Part shown: positions 48,571 to 56,855 of the stretch, one piece after another
Position numbering within the stretch: the stretch's first letter is position 1
Layout of the letters: every line of letters begins with the position of its first letter
NCBI GenBank assembly: GCA_017505635.1
Contig: JAFVOU010000007.1
Coordinates: 1-64,000, forward strand
From: Oscillospiraceae bacterium
Lineage (GTDB): Bacteria > Bacillota > Clostridia > Oscillospirales > Ruminococcaceae
Direction: 5' to 3'
DNA length: 64,000 nucleotides
Made by a program: the position numbers and the translations under genes
Notes under the pieces: model-generated
Told to the model about the DNA's origin: nothing
Databases searched by the model: none
Seen by the model: only the letters and a program-made list of their open reading frames with translations

Positions 48571-50415
48571 ATGACAAAACAGAATAAAAGGGATTTGTGC
48601 AAAATTCTTGCTGCTGCGGCACTTTTTGTGCTTGGCAATGTGGTAAAAGGCGGCGAAGTGCTGCGTTTTGCCTTTTTCTTTGCGGCGTTTATCGTTGCAG
48701 GGGGCGAAGTGCTTGCAAATGCTGTGCGCAATATAAGATATGGTCAGGTATTTGACGAAGAATTTTTAATGACCATAGCCACAATAGGTGCATTCTGTGT
48801 GGGCGAATATCCAGAGGGCGCAGCGGTTATGCTGTTCTTTCAGGTTGGAGAACTGTTCCAGAGCTATGCGGTCAACAAAAGCCGTAAATCCATAAGTGAC
48901 CTTATGGATATCCGTCCGGACTATGCAAATGTGCTTGTGGATGGAGAAACGGTAAAAAAAGATCCTTACGATGTAAAGGTCGGTGACATTATCGTTATAA
49001 ATCCGGGCGAGCGCGTACCGCTGGACAGTGTTGTTGTCAAAGGTGAAAGCAGCCTTGACACAAGTGCACTCACAGGGGAAAGCCTGCCGAGAGATGTTGA
49101 AGCCGGCAGCGAAATTTTAAGCGGCTGTATCAATATAAACGGGGTTATAACAGCCGTGGTGGAAAAGGCATACGGCGAAAGCACAGTCAACCGCATTCTC
49201 GACCTTGTGGAAAACGCAAGCAATAAAAAAAGCAAATCAGAAAAATTCATCACAAAATTTGCCCGTGTATACACACCTGCCGTGTGTGGTGTGGCACTGG
49301 CACTGGCGGTTATTCCGTCACTCATTACAGGGCAGTGGTCTGTATGGGTTTACCGTGCGCTGTCCTTCCTTGTTGTTTCCTGTCCGTGTGCGCTGGTTAT
49401 CAGTGTTCCGCTGTCCTTCTTCGGCGGTCTTGGCGGTGCATCAAAACAGGGTGTACTGGTAAAAGGCAGCAACTACCTGGAAACTATGGCACAGGTTAAA
49501 ACCGTTGTGTTTGACAAAACAGGAACACTGACAAAGGGCAGATTTGAGGTTGTTGCAGTAAATGCTGTGGACGGGGATAAAGATGCACTGGTAAATCTTG
49601 CCGCACTTTGCGAAAATGCATCAAACCATCCTATTGCCCTGTGCATAAAAAATGCGGCTGGCAAGATTGATGCAGGCAGAGTAAGCAACATAAAGGAACA
49701 GGCGGGATTTGGCGTTGTATGTACAGCCGACGGCAAAGAAACCCTTGTGGGCAGCGAAAAACTTATGCAGCAGCACAATATCAGCGGTGTTGCACAGCAT
49801 ACAGCCCTTGGCAGTGTAGTGCATATAGCGCAGGACGGCAGATATCTTGGTAATATTGTTGTGGCAGACGTTATAAAAGACGATGCAAAACAGCTTGTTG
49901 CAAACCTTAAGGCTATGGGCATAACCAACACAGTTATGCTTACGGGAGATGTAAAATCCGTCGGTGAAAAAATTGCATCCGACCTTGGCATCGATACAGT
50001 TGTAAGCGAACTTCTGCCTCACGAAAAGGTGGAACATTTTGAAAGAATACTCGAACAGAATACAAACGGAAAAGTGTGCTATGTAGGTGACGGCATCAAC
50101 GATGCACCTGTGCTTGCAAGGGCGGACATAGGCATAGCAATGGGGGCACTTGGCAGCGATGCGGCTATCGAAGCAGCAGACGTTGTTATTATGAACGACG
50201 AAATAAGCAAAATAACCACAGCCATAAAGGTGGCACAGAAAACCCTGACGATAGTAAAGCAGAATATCATTTTTGCAATAGGGGTCAAGCTGGCAGTACT
50301 GCTGTTTGTTGCAGCAGGCCTTGCAACAATGTGGTGGGCAGTTTTTGCCGATGTAGGTGTTGCAGTTATTGCAATACTAAATGCTGTCAGGGCACTGGAT
50401 ACAAAAAATATGTAA
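48571..50415 (+). CDS. Zn/Cd/Pb-type P1B ATPase
   Basis: A 614-residue heavy-metal ATPase without an N-terminal HMA domain. It has two N-terminal hydrophobic segments, then the actuator loop DTSALTGESLPRDVE, the transport motif SCPCALVISVPLSFFGGLGG, the phosphorylation site VFDKTGTLTKG, the HP-type segment NASNHPIALC, and GDGINDAPVLARADIGIAMG. CPC with a downstream Lys/Asp-type C-terminal helix suggests the CadA/ZntA subgroup (Zn, Cd, Pb). GGAGATTTTAT precedes the ATG. It exports metal using ATP; the ArsR-type repressor 2 kb upstream is the likely control. Confidence 0.92.
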   Translation: MTKQNKRDLCKILAAAALFVLGNVVKGGEVLRFAFFFAAFIVAGGEVLANAVRNIRYGQVFDEEFLMTIATIGAFCVGEYPEGAAVMLFFQVGELFQSYAVNKSRKSISDLMDIRPDYANVLVDGETVKKDPYDVKVGDIIVINPGERVPLDSVVVKGESSLDTSALTGESLPRDVEAGSEILSGCININGVITAVVEKAYGESTVNRILDLVENASNKKSKSEKFITKFARVYTPAVCGVALALAVIPSLITGQWSVWVYRALSFLVVSCPCALVISVPLSFFGGLGGASKQGVLVKGSNYLETMAQVKTVVFDKTGTLTKGRFEVVAVNAVDGDKDALVNLAALCENASNHPIALCIKNAAGKIDAGRVSNIKEQAGFGVVCTADGKETLVGSEKLMQQHNISGVAQHTALGSVVHIAQDGRYLGNIVVADVIKDDAKQLVANLKAMGITNTVMLTGDVKSVGEKIASDLGIDTVVSELLPHEKVEHFERILEQNTNGKVCYVGDGINDAPVLARADIGIAMGALGSDAAIEAADVVIMNDEISKITTAIKVAQKTLTIVKQNIIFAIGVKLAVLLFVAAGLATMWWAVFADVGVAVIAILNAVRALDTKNM

Positions 50416-50420
50416 ATATT

Positions 50421-50476
50421 AAAAGGACGGAAATTCTGCTGTCACAAGGCTGACGGCAGCAGATAACCGTCCTTTT
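50421..50476 (+). terminator. Terminator after metal ATPase gene
   Basis: AAAAGGACGG / CCGTCCTTTT with inner CTGCTG...CAGCAG pairing, closing a long stem. Ends the metal operon. Confidence 0.8.
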
Positions 50477-50585
50477 GTTTTGCCTTAAACTGTGAAATTT
50501 TGCGGATACTGTAATTAATACTTTTAATATATGGGCTTTTGTGTTAAAATATATTGTCAGTCTTGATTTTAGCAAAAAGGATTTT

Positions 50586-52088
50586 ATGAAAAGATTAACA
50601 GCATTATTTTTAACTTTAATCACAGCGGCAGGATTGCTTGCGCCTTTAAAGGCGGCTGCCGCTGATGTGACATATATAAAAAGTGAAACTGCGGTGCTTA
50701 TGGAAGCAGATACAGGTGCGGTGCTGTACGACAAAAATATGAACCGCAAAATGTATCCTGCCAGCATAACCAAAATTATGACAGGTCTGCTTGCACTGGA
50801 AAACTGCAGCCTTGACGATGTAATGACCGCAAGCTACAATTCGGTGCACAGCCTGCCGTACAATTCCAGTCATATAGCACTGGATACGGGAGAACAGATT
50901 TCGGTAAAGGATGCAATGTATGCCCTTGCAATCGAATCTGCCAACGATGTTTCCAACGTGTTTGCCGAACATATCGCAGGTTCAAATGCCGCATTTGGTG
51001 AAATGATGACACAGCGTGCAAAAGAAATCGGTGCATACAACACAAACTTTACAAACCCTCACGGTCTGCCGGCAAACGACCATTACACAACCGCATATGA
51101 TATGGCGCTTATTACAGCCCAGGCCATAAAGCACGAGGGCTTTGCCACCTTTTTCAGCACCAACCGCTATGATATGGGGCCTACAAACATACGCAGCGAA
51201 ACCCGTTCTTTCTGGAATGCCAACAACTTTATCAACGGATATGACCGTGTGGAAGGTCTTGTTATGAGCAAGACCGGCTGGACCGAAGAAGCGGGGCATA
51301 CACTTGTAACGGTGGCAGAACGTGACGGAGTAACCCTTGTTGCGGTTGTTATGTCTTCCGAACACAAGCAGGAAAAATTTGAAGATACAATGGCACTTCT
51401 GGACTATGGTTTCGGCAAGTTTTACAATCTGCAGATAAATACAGATATTATCAGGGCCAAGGCGGCTTCAAAGGTTACAACTGCAGAGGATATAACACTC
51501 AGTATCCCGTCAGAAAACTATCTCATCGAGAATTTTGATGTTACAATTCCAAAAAATCTCACTGAGCATGACCTGAAATACAATTTCGGCAAGGTGACGG
51601 CAAACAGCGACAAAACAATTGCTACAGGACAGCTGGAGATATATTATACCGAAGACGGTGCCCATATAACCTGCGGCACACACGACTTTTCGGTTATGCT
51701 GGGCGAAACAATGATAAGCACACAGCCAAAAGAAATGCCGTTCCTGCTCAAAGCAGGGCTGGCACTGCTTTATGCAGCCCTTGGTCTGCTTGTGCTGAGG
51801 TTTGCATACCTTGTTATGCGGCAGATGATTATTATCGAAAACCGGCGCAGAATACGCAAACGCCGCCGCGAGCAGATTATGGCAAAGATGCAGAGCAGCC
51901 AGCAGCGACACAGCAATACAGCTGTAATGTATACGGCACACAGCGCATCACAAAGCAGCCGGAAAACCAGCACCGTCAACAGAAAACAGCATACTGCTTC
52001 GGTGCAGGACAGGACACAAAAAACAAAATATACAGGTGCAGGCAGGAAGAAATCTCTGGCAAAAAGAACCTTTCAAGGTAAAAAATAG
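50586..52088 (+). CDS. D-alanyl-D-alanine carboxypeptidase (PBP5/DacF-like)
   Basis: A 500-residue exported peptidase of family S11. It has a signal peptide ending near Ala26, nucleophile motif SITK (Ser60, Lys63), SAN in ALAIESANDVSN, and KTG in VMSKTGWTEEAGH. A C-terminal beta-rich PBP5_C domain follows to about residue 390. Unusually it has a membrane helix (FLLKAGLALLYAALGLLVL) and then a ~90-residue basic Arg/Lys/Gln/Ser-rich cytoplasmic tail. It trims the terminal D-Ala from peptidoglycan stem peptides. AAAAAGGATTTT sets the start at 50586; the earlier frame start at 50541 has no RBS. Confidence 0.9.
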   Translation: MKRLTALFLTLITAAGLLAPLKAAAADVTYIKSETAVLMEADTGAVLYDKNMNRKMYPASITKIMTGLLALENCSLDDVMTASYNSVHSLPYNSSHIALDTGEQISVKDAMYALAIESANDVSNVFAEHIAGSNAAFGEMMTQRAKEIGAYNTNFTNPHGLPANDHYTTAYDMALITAQAIKHEGFATFFSTNRYDMGPTNIRSETRSFWNANNFINGYDRVEGLVMSKTGWTEEAGHTLVTVAERDGVTLVAVVMSSEHKQEKFEDTMALLDYGFGKFYNLQINTDIIRAKAASKVTTAEDITLSIPSENYLIENFDVTIPKNLTEHDLKYNFGKVTANSDKTIATGQLEIYYTEDGAHITCGTHDFSVMLGETMISTQPKEMPFLLKAGLALLYAALGLLVLRFAYLVMRQMIIIENRRRIRKRRREQIMAKMQSSQQRHSNTAVMYTAHSASQSSRKTSTVNRKQHTASVQDRTQKTKYTGAGRKKSLAKRTFQGKK

Positions 52089-52197
52089 CGGATAAAAAGT
52101 AGAAAAAACGGTTGTTTTCTTGACTTTTTGGCACCGGGATGTAATACTATAAAAATATATTGAAAAATAATTAATTATTTCGAAAGCAGGAAATATT

Positions 52198-53187
52198 ATG
52201 GAAAAATATCAGTCCAAACTCAGCATAAAAGAAACTCAGGCTGCCATTCAGTTTCTGAGACATAAATTTGAAACAGAACTCTGCGATGCACTTAACCTTA
52301 ACCGTGCTTCTGCACCTATGTTTGTAAATGTAAAAAGCGGTCTCAACGACAACCTCAACGGTGTTGAACGTCCTGTTACATTTGACGTGCTGGAAACAGG
52401 CGAAGTTATGGAAATTGTTCATTCCCTTGCAAAATGGAAGCGCTATGCACTCCACGAATACGGCATCGAAACACACAAGGGCATCTACACAGATATGAAC
52501 GCTATCCGCCGCGATGAAAAATGTGATGCTATACACTCCCTCTATGTTGACCAGTGGGACTGGGAAAAGGTTATCACTCGTGAAGACCGCACAGAAGAAT
52601 ATCTCAAACAGGTTGTGCGCGACATCTACGGTGCAATCAAAATGACAAGCAAAGCTGTGGAAAGAAGATATCCGGAACTCAAGGATATCCTCCCGGACGA
52701 AATCAGCTTTGTTACAACACAGGAGCTGGAGGACCGCTGGCCTGATTATACAGACAAACAGAAGGAACGTGCAATTGCAAAAGAAAAAGGCGCAGTGTTT
52801 GTAATGAAAATCGGCTGCAAACTCAAAAGCGGCAAAAAACACGACGGCCGTGCACCGGACTATGATGACTGGCAGCTCAACGGCGATATTCTTGTTTACT
52901 ATCCGATTCTCGACATTGCTCTTGAACTTTCTTCCATGGGTATCCGTGTTGACGAAAAAAGCATGATGAGCCAGCTTGAAGAATACAATGCACTTGACCG
53001 CCTTAAATTCGATTTCCACCAGAACATCATCAACGGCAAACTTCCGCTTACAATCGGCGGCGGTATCGGTCAGAGCCGTCTTTGTATGTTCCTGCTTCAG
53101 AAAGCCCACATCGGTGAGGTACAGTCCTCCGTATGGCCACAGAGCGAAATTGACTACTGCAAAGAAAACGGCATTCAGCTGCTGTAA
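52198..53187 (+). CDS. asnA: Aspartate-ammonia ligase
   Basis: A 329-residue AsnA. It starts YQSKLSIKETQAAIQFLRHK; core segments are RASAPMFVNVKSGLNDNLNG, RPVTFDVLETG, AVVHSLAKWKR-like ALAKWKRYALHEYGI, HSLYVDQWDWEKVI and a C-terminal GGGIGQSRLCMFLLQKAHIG. It forms asparagine from aspartate, ammonia and ATP and has a class II aminoacyl-tRNA-synthetase fold. GCAGGAAATATT precedes the ATG. It is a single gene with its own terminator; TTGACT about 75 bp upstream is a probable -35. Confidence 0.95.
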   Translation: MEKYQSKLSIKETQAAIQFLRHKFETELCDALNLNRASAPMFVNVKSGLNDNLNGVERPVTFDVLETGEVMEIVHSLAKWKRYALHEYGIETHKGIYTDMNAIRRDEKCDAIHSLYVDQWDWEKVITREDRTEEYLKQVVRDIYGAIKMTSKAVERRYPELKDILPDEISFVTTQELEDRWPDYTDKQKERAIAKEKGAVFVMKIGCKLKSGKKHDGRAPDYDDWQLNGDILVYYPILDIALELSSMGIRVDEKSMMSQLEEYNALDRLKFDFHQNIINGKLPLTIGGGIGQSRLCMFLLQKAHIGEVQSSVWPQSEIDYCKENGIQLL

Positions 53188-53208
53188 TACAAAAAAATAC
53201 ATACAAAC

Positions 53209-53233
53209 AGCCCGTATCACTGTGATACGGGCT
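53209..53233 (+). terminator. Terminator after asnA
   Basis: AGCCCGTATCA / TGATACGGGCT, perfect 11-bp stem with a 3-base loop, then ATATTTTAC. Confidence 0.8.
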
Positions 53234-53326
53234 ATATTTTACCTGTTTTACACAGATATATCATTGAAATATGACACTGTTATGTTAAAATAAAATAAAC
53301 AGATAAAATATAAACGAGGTGAATTT

Positions 53327-53992
53327 ATGGTAACCTACAAAGAAGTAAGAGAAAACGAAGATATAAAAACTTACATCAGAATGGCAGATGCCACCCTTGC
53401 AAGTATGAAATTTACCGAGCACAGCTTTGCCCACGTTGTGCGCTGTGCAGATGTGGCAGGTGCAATTTTGCAGAAACTGGGCTATGACGAAAGAACAGTG
53501 GAACTGGCACAGATTGCCGCATATATGCACGATATAGGCAATGTGGTAAACCGCATTGACCACGCACAGTCAGGGGCTGTTATGGCATTCCGTCTGCTGG
53601 ACAAGATGGGAATGAATGCTCAGGATATCTCCCGAGTGGTAACAGCTATCGGCAACCACGACGAAAAAACAGCCTACCCTGTAAACGAAATTGCAGCGGC
53701 ACTTATCATTGCCGACAAAAGTGACGTGCGCCGCAGCCGTGTGCGCCCGGAAGAAAAGGCAACCATAAGCACAGATATCCACGACCGCGTAAACTACGCT
53801 GTGGAAAAATCAAAGCTTGATGTGGATGCCGAAAACAAAAACTTTACTCTTTGCCTTACAATTGACGAGGATATAAGCCTTATCAGCGAATACTTTGAGA
53901 TTTTCCTTGACCGTATGATGCTGTGCCGCCGTGCCGCCGCATACTTTGACGCAAAGTTCGAAGTTAACATCAACGGCACAAGGGTGATGTAA
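53327..53992 (+). CDS. HD-domain phosphohydrolase
   Basis: A 221-residue HD-superfamily protein. HSFAHVVRCADVAG supplies the first His, AAYMHDIGNVVNRIDHAQSG the HD pair and a further His, and AIGNHDEKTAYPV a third His-Asp; LIIADKSDVRRSRV gives the last Asp. The metal site is therefore complete. A C-terminal ~65-residue region has no assigned domain. Members hydrolyse nucleotides or phosphodiesters; the substrate is not evident. ACGAGGTGAATTT precedes the ATG. Single-gene unit. Confidence 0.88.
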   Translation: MVTYKEVRENEDIKTYIRMADATLASMKFTEHSFAHVVRCADVAGAILQKLGYDERTVELAQIAAYMHDIGNVVNRIDHAQSGAVMAFRLLDKMGMNAQDISRVVTAIGNHDEKTAYPVNEIAAALIIADKSDVRRSRVRPEEKATISTDIHDRVNYAVEKSKLDVDAENKNFTLCLTIDEDISLISEYFEIFLDRMMLCRRAAAYFDAKFEVNINGTRVM

Positions 53993-54018
53993 CTGTTACA
54001 ATTCAATATTTCAAAAAG

Positions 54019-54049
54019 TCCCGCATATTTTTATGCGGGATTATTTTTT
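54019..54049 (+). terminator. Terminator after HD-domain gene
   Basis: TCCCGCATA / TATGCGGGA with a 4-base loop, followed by TTATTTTTT. Confidence 0.8.
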
Positions 54050-54059
54050 GCACAAAAAA

Positions 54060-54083
54060 ACAGCCCCTCTTGCGAGGAGCTGT
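54060..54083. repeat. Short hairpin at left edge of TnpV-flanked segment
   Basis: ACAGCCCCTC / GAGGAGCTGT, imperfect by one C-A mismatch, with a 4-base loop. The rest of 54084-54265 holds no gene; it carries the leader of the TnpV-like gene. Confidence 0.4.
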
Positions 54084-54265
54084 AAATATTCCGATATATC
54101 CAACAATTAACGTTTGGAGAAAATCAAAACCCAGTAAAATAAAGGAAAATCGGCGTTTTTGCAGTACGATTGGCTGTACACGAAAGTTAATTCACCGCAC
54201 CTTAAAAACACCCGTGTGAATTGTGGTATTTAGAAAATCAATTATACTGCAAAGGAGATTTTACA

Positions 54266-54619
54266 ATGAAAATTGCCGAAAACAAAACAGATTTACGCAA
54301 CATTTCTGAATGGGGCGAAACAGCAATCGGCAGGCGTTACAATATCGGTATGTGGGGTGAACGCCGCAGAGAGCATCTTAAAAATCACAGGAAGGCACTG
54401 TACAATCATTATCAGATGAATATGACATTGCTGCAGCACCTTGAAGATACACAGCTGCAGGCACAGCAGCTGTACGAAACACTGATTAAACAACTTGCTG
54501 AAAAAGGGAATATCACAGAACAGCTTAAAGCTAAAAATCAGATGGAGTGGATAAGACGGATGAATAATATAAGGCAGAGAGCAACGGAGATTGTAAATAG
54601 GGAGGTGGTATTTAAATAG
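54266..54619 (+). CDS. TnpV-like transposon protein, left copy
   Basis: A 117-residue protein matching the TnpV family, an accessory protein of Tn4451-type and related Clostridial mobilisable transposons. Signature segments are IGMWGERRREHLKNHRKALY and KQLAEKGNITEQLKAKNQME, then WIRRMNNIRQRATEIV. AAAGGAGATTTTACA precedes the ATG. A second, N-terminally altered copy lies at 58183, about 85 percent identical in DNA over ~275 bp and in the same orientation. The two copies bracket the MarR/permease/lyase genes. The family's biochemical role is unknown. Confidence 0.82.
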   Translation: MKIAENKTDLRNISEWGETAIGRRYNIGMWGERRREHLKNHRKALYNHYQMNMTLLQHLEDTQLQAQQLYETLIKQLAEKGNITEQLKAKNQMEWIRRMNNIRQRATEIVNREVVFK

Positions 54620-54646
54620 TGTTCTGTGCATTTTTTGAAATTATAG

Positions 54647-54699
54647 TTGAAAATATAGAATTTTAAGTATATAATTATTCAACAATTGAACGGTTCAAT
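54647..54699 (+). promoter_or_regulatory. MarR gene promoter with perfect palindrome
   Basis: TTGAAA (54647-54652) and TATAAT (54670-54675) with a 17-bp spacer. ATTGAACGGTTCAAT (54685-54699) is a perfect 15-bp palindrome just downstream, well placed for autorepression by the MarR protein. Confidence 0.7.
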
Positions 54700-54718
54700 G
54701 ATCGTTAGGGGTGAAAAG

Positions 54719-55192
54719 ATGGAAAGAGAGAAAGCGTTAAAAGAATTTTGGAAAGAAAGCACCAAACTTGTAAGTATAATGAGCGAATTTGATGGTGAGC
54801 AACATCTTTATGGAGATAATTTGATGTATCAGATAGAGGGAAGTGTCATAGATTTGATTGCTGAAAATCCTGGTATAAATATAACTGAGATATCTGCAGA
54901 AATACGAAGAACTATAAGTGCATGTTCAAAATTCATAAAAAAATTTGTGGATAATGGCTGGGTGGAACAGACAAGAAATCCTTATAATAAGCGAGTATTT
55001 AATCTTTCTCTTACTCCTGAAGGCATGGAGGTTTATAATGCACGTCGTGTTTTTAACGAGAAATGTCAGCAGATAATATATAATAATTTATCAGAATTTT
55101 CCGTTGAGGATATAGAAAAATATACACAAATAAACCGGGCTCTCAACAACGCCTGTATGGAAATAACAAAAAAATTTAGAATAGAAAAATAA
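54719..55192 (+). CDS. MarR-family regulator
   Basis: A 157-residue winged-helix regulator. The wHTH runs over IEGSVIDLIAENPGINITEI, RRTISACSKFIKKFVDNGWV and QTRNPYNKRVFNLSLTPEGM, the last being the beta-wing and its Thr/Pro turn. Flanking helices at both ends form the MarR dimer interface. AGGGGTGAAAAG sets the ATG at 54719. Palindromes of the type TTGAAC-x-GTTCAA lie in its own promoter and twice before the permease gene, so it probably represses both units and is released by an amino acid or sulfur metabolite (inference). Confidence 0.85.
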   Translation: MEREKALKEFWKESTKLVSIMSEFDGEQHLYGDNLMYQIEGSVIDLIAENPGINITEISAEIRRTISACSKFIKKFVDNGWVEQTRNPYNKRVFNLSLTPEGMEVYNARRVFNEKCQQIIYNNLSEFSVEDIEKYTQINRALNNACMEITKKFRIEK

Positions 55193-55292
55193 ATGTACAG
55201 CAATCTTTATGTATAAAGTATAAAGGTTGCTGTTGTTTTTGCACAAAAAAATAGTGCAGTTTTAGTTAAAACATAAAAATTAAAAAAACATA

Positions 55293-55365
55293 TTGCAAAA
55301 ATTTTGAAAAAGCAGTATATTGGAATCACTTAATAGTTGAATGGTTCAAATATTGAACGAGTCAA
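55293..55365 (+). promoter_or_regulatory. Permease-lyase promoter with two MarR-type operators
   Basis: TTGCAA (55293-55298) and TATATT (55316-55321) are 17 bp apart. TTGAATGGTTCAA (55337-55349) and TTGAACGAGTCAA (55353-55365) match the palindrome at 54685-54699 and are 16 bp centre to centre. The remaining gap to the gene is A+T-rich. Confidence 0.7.
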
Positions 55366-55470
55366 AAACTCGGATGAACCAAAGTTTGAAAAAACTACGG
55401 CATATTAAGAAGTTTATGCATTGGCCATGCAAAGTGTAAAAAAACAAAGTAATTTTATAGGAGAAAAAAT

Positions 55471-56832
55471 ATGAAAGATAAGAAAAAATTAGGTTTTTTT
55501 GACATCTTTAATTTGGGTGTTGGAGGAACTATAGGTTCAGGTATCTTTGTAATGATGGGGCTGGGTATTGCCTTTACAGGCCGTTCAGTTTCGCTCGCAT
55601 TATTTGTAGGCTGTATCTATATGCTTTTGGCATATCTGTTCCACCCTATAATGGCATCTATGTTTGTTCTGCCGGGTGGTGACTATGATATGAAAGCCAT
55701 GCTTTATGGTCCTACACTTACAGGTGTAAGTGCGGTTTTTCAGGTTATGAACGGACTTGCCTGTGCAGCATATGGCACAGCAATCGTTGATTATGTAGGT
55801 ATGATTTTCCCAGCGGTGCTTGCTTATAAAAAGATTATTGCAGTTGGTATTATTGTTCTCTTTTTTGCTCTTACTATAAGAGGTTCCAAGTTTATGGCAA
55901 AGCTGAACAATGTAATCACAGTTATTCTTCTTGTATCCATAGCATTGTTTATTGTATTTGGGCTTCCAAAAGTTCAGCCTGGTTATGTAACAAATGAAGG
56001 CTTTTTCGTTGATGGCTTTGGCGGGTTTATGATGGCTATTTCTATTCTTGCATTTGCATGTCAGGGTGCAAGCATCACACCGGTTGCTATGATGAGCGAA
56101 ACAAATAATCCTAAACGTACAATTCCTCTTGCTATTCCTGTTGTGGCAGCAGCTGTTGCGATTGTTTACACACTTATGGGTATTGTTGCTTCTGGTGTTC
56201 TTCCTTATGAACAGGTTGCAGGTCAACCACTTACATTGGTTGCACAGCAGATTTTCCCAAGCTGGCTCTATATGATTTTTGTGCTTGGCGGCGCAGTATT
56301 TGCTATTGCATCATCTCTTATGGCATTTATTTCTATGATGAAAGTGCCTCTTCTGCAGGTGGCAAAAGACGGCTGGCTTCCAAAAGTATTTACAAAAACA
56401 ACAAAAGACGGTTATCCATATGCAACACAGTTAGCTTTACTTACAGTAAGTGTACTTCCGCTTCTTCTTGATTTCTCTTTGGACTCTATTGTTTCTCTCA
56501 CAATGATTCCTACAATGTTGCTCAACTGTTACCTTAACTTTTCGCTTATCAAGCTTGTAAAAGAATATCCGGAACAGTGGGAAAAGAGTGTTTACCATAT
56601 GCCAAAAGGCGTATTTACAATAGTTTGCATAGTTGCTGCAATATGCGATATTGTTGTTGCAATTTCTCTTTTTATGAATTTCGGCAGCGCAACAGAGATT
56701 ATCTTCCTTATCGGAATTATCATATTCTGTTTTGCAGTTGCAATTCTCAGGCTTAAACAGGGTGCTGTTTCCAAAGAAAAACTTATGGAAAAAAGACAGG
56801 CTATCATTGATGCGGCAGTTTCTGCTGAATAA
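55471..56832 (+). CDS. APC-family amino acid permease
   Basis: A 453-residue permease with twelve predicted helices. Helix 1 contains the substrate-carboxylate loop FNLGVGGTIGSGIFVMMGLG, characteristic of APC transporters. LPGGDYDMKAMLYGP, ACQGASITPVAMMSETNNPK and RTIPLAIPVVAA follow the family order. The substrate cannot be read from sequence. The adjacent lyase points to a sulfur amino acid such as cystathionine, cysteine or methionine (inference). TAGGAGAAAAAAT precedes the ATG. It is 24 bp before the lyase gene, forming a two-gene operon controlled by the MarR-type operators. Confidence 0.88.
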   Translation: MKDKKKLGFFDIFNLGVGGTIGSGIFVMMGLGIAFTGRSVSLALFVGCIYMLLAYLFHPIMASMFVLPGGDYDMKAMLYGPTLTGVSAVFQVMNGLACAAYGTAIVDYVGMIFPAVLAYKKIIAVGIIVLFFALTIRGSKFMAKLNNVITVILLVSIALFIVFGLPKVQPGYVTNEGFFVDGFGGFMMAISILAFACQGASITPVAMMSETNNPKRTIPLAIPVVAAAVAIVYTLMGIVASGVLPYEQVAGQPLTLVAQQIFPSWLYMIFVLGGAVFAIASSLMAFISMMKVPLLQVAKDGWLPKVFTKTTKDGYPYATQLALLTVSVLPLLLDFSLDSIVSLTMIPTMLLNCYLNFSLIKLVKEYPEQWEKSVYHMPKGVFTIVCIVAAICDIVVAISLFMNFGSATEIIFLIGIIIFCFAVAILRLKQGAVSKEKLMEKRQAIIDAAVSAE

Positions 56833-56855
56833 TTTTTAATTACAAAGGTGAAATT

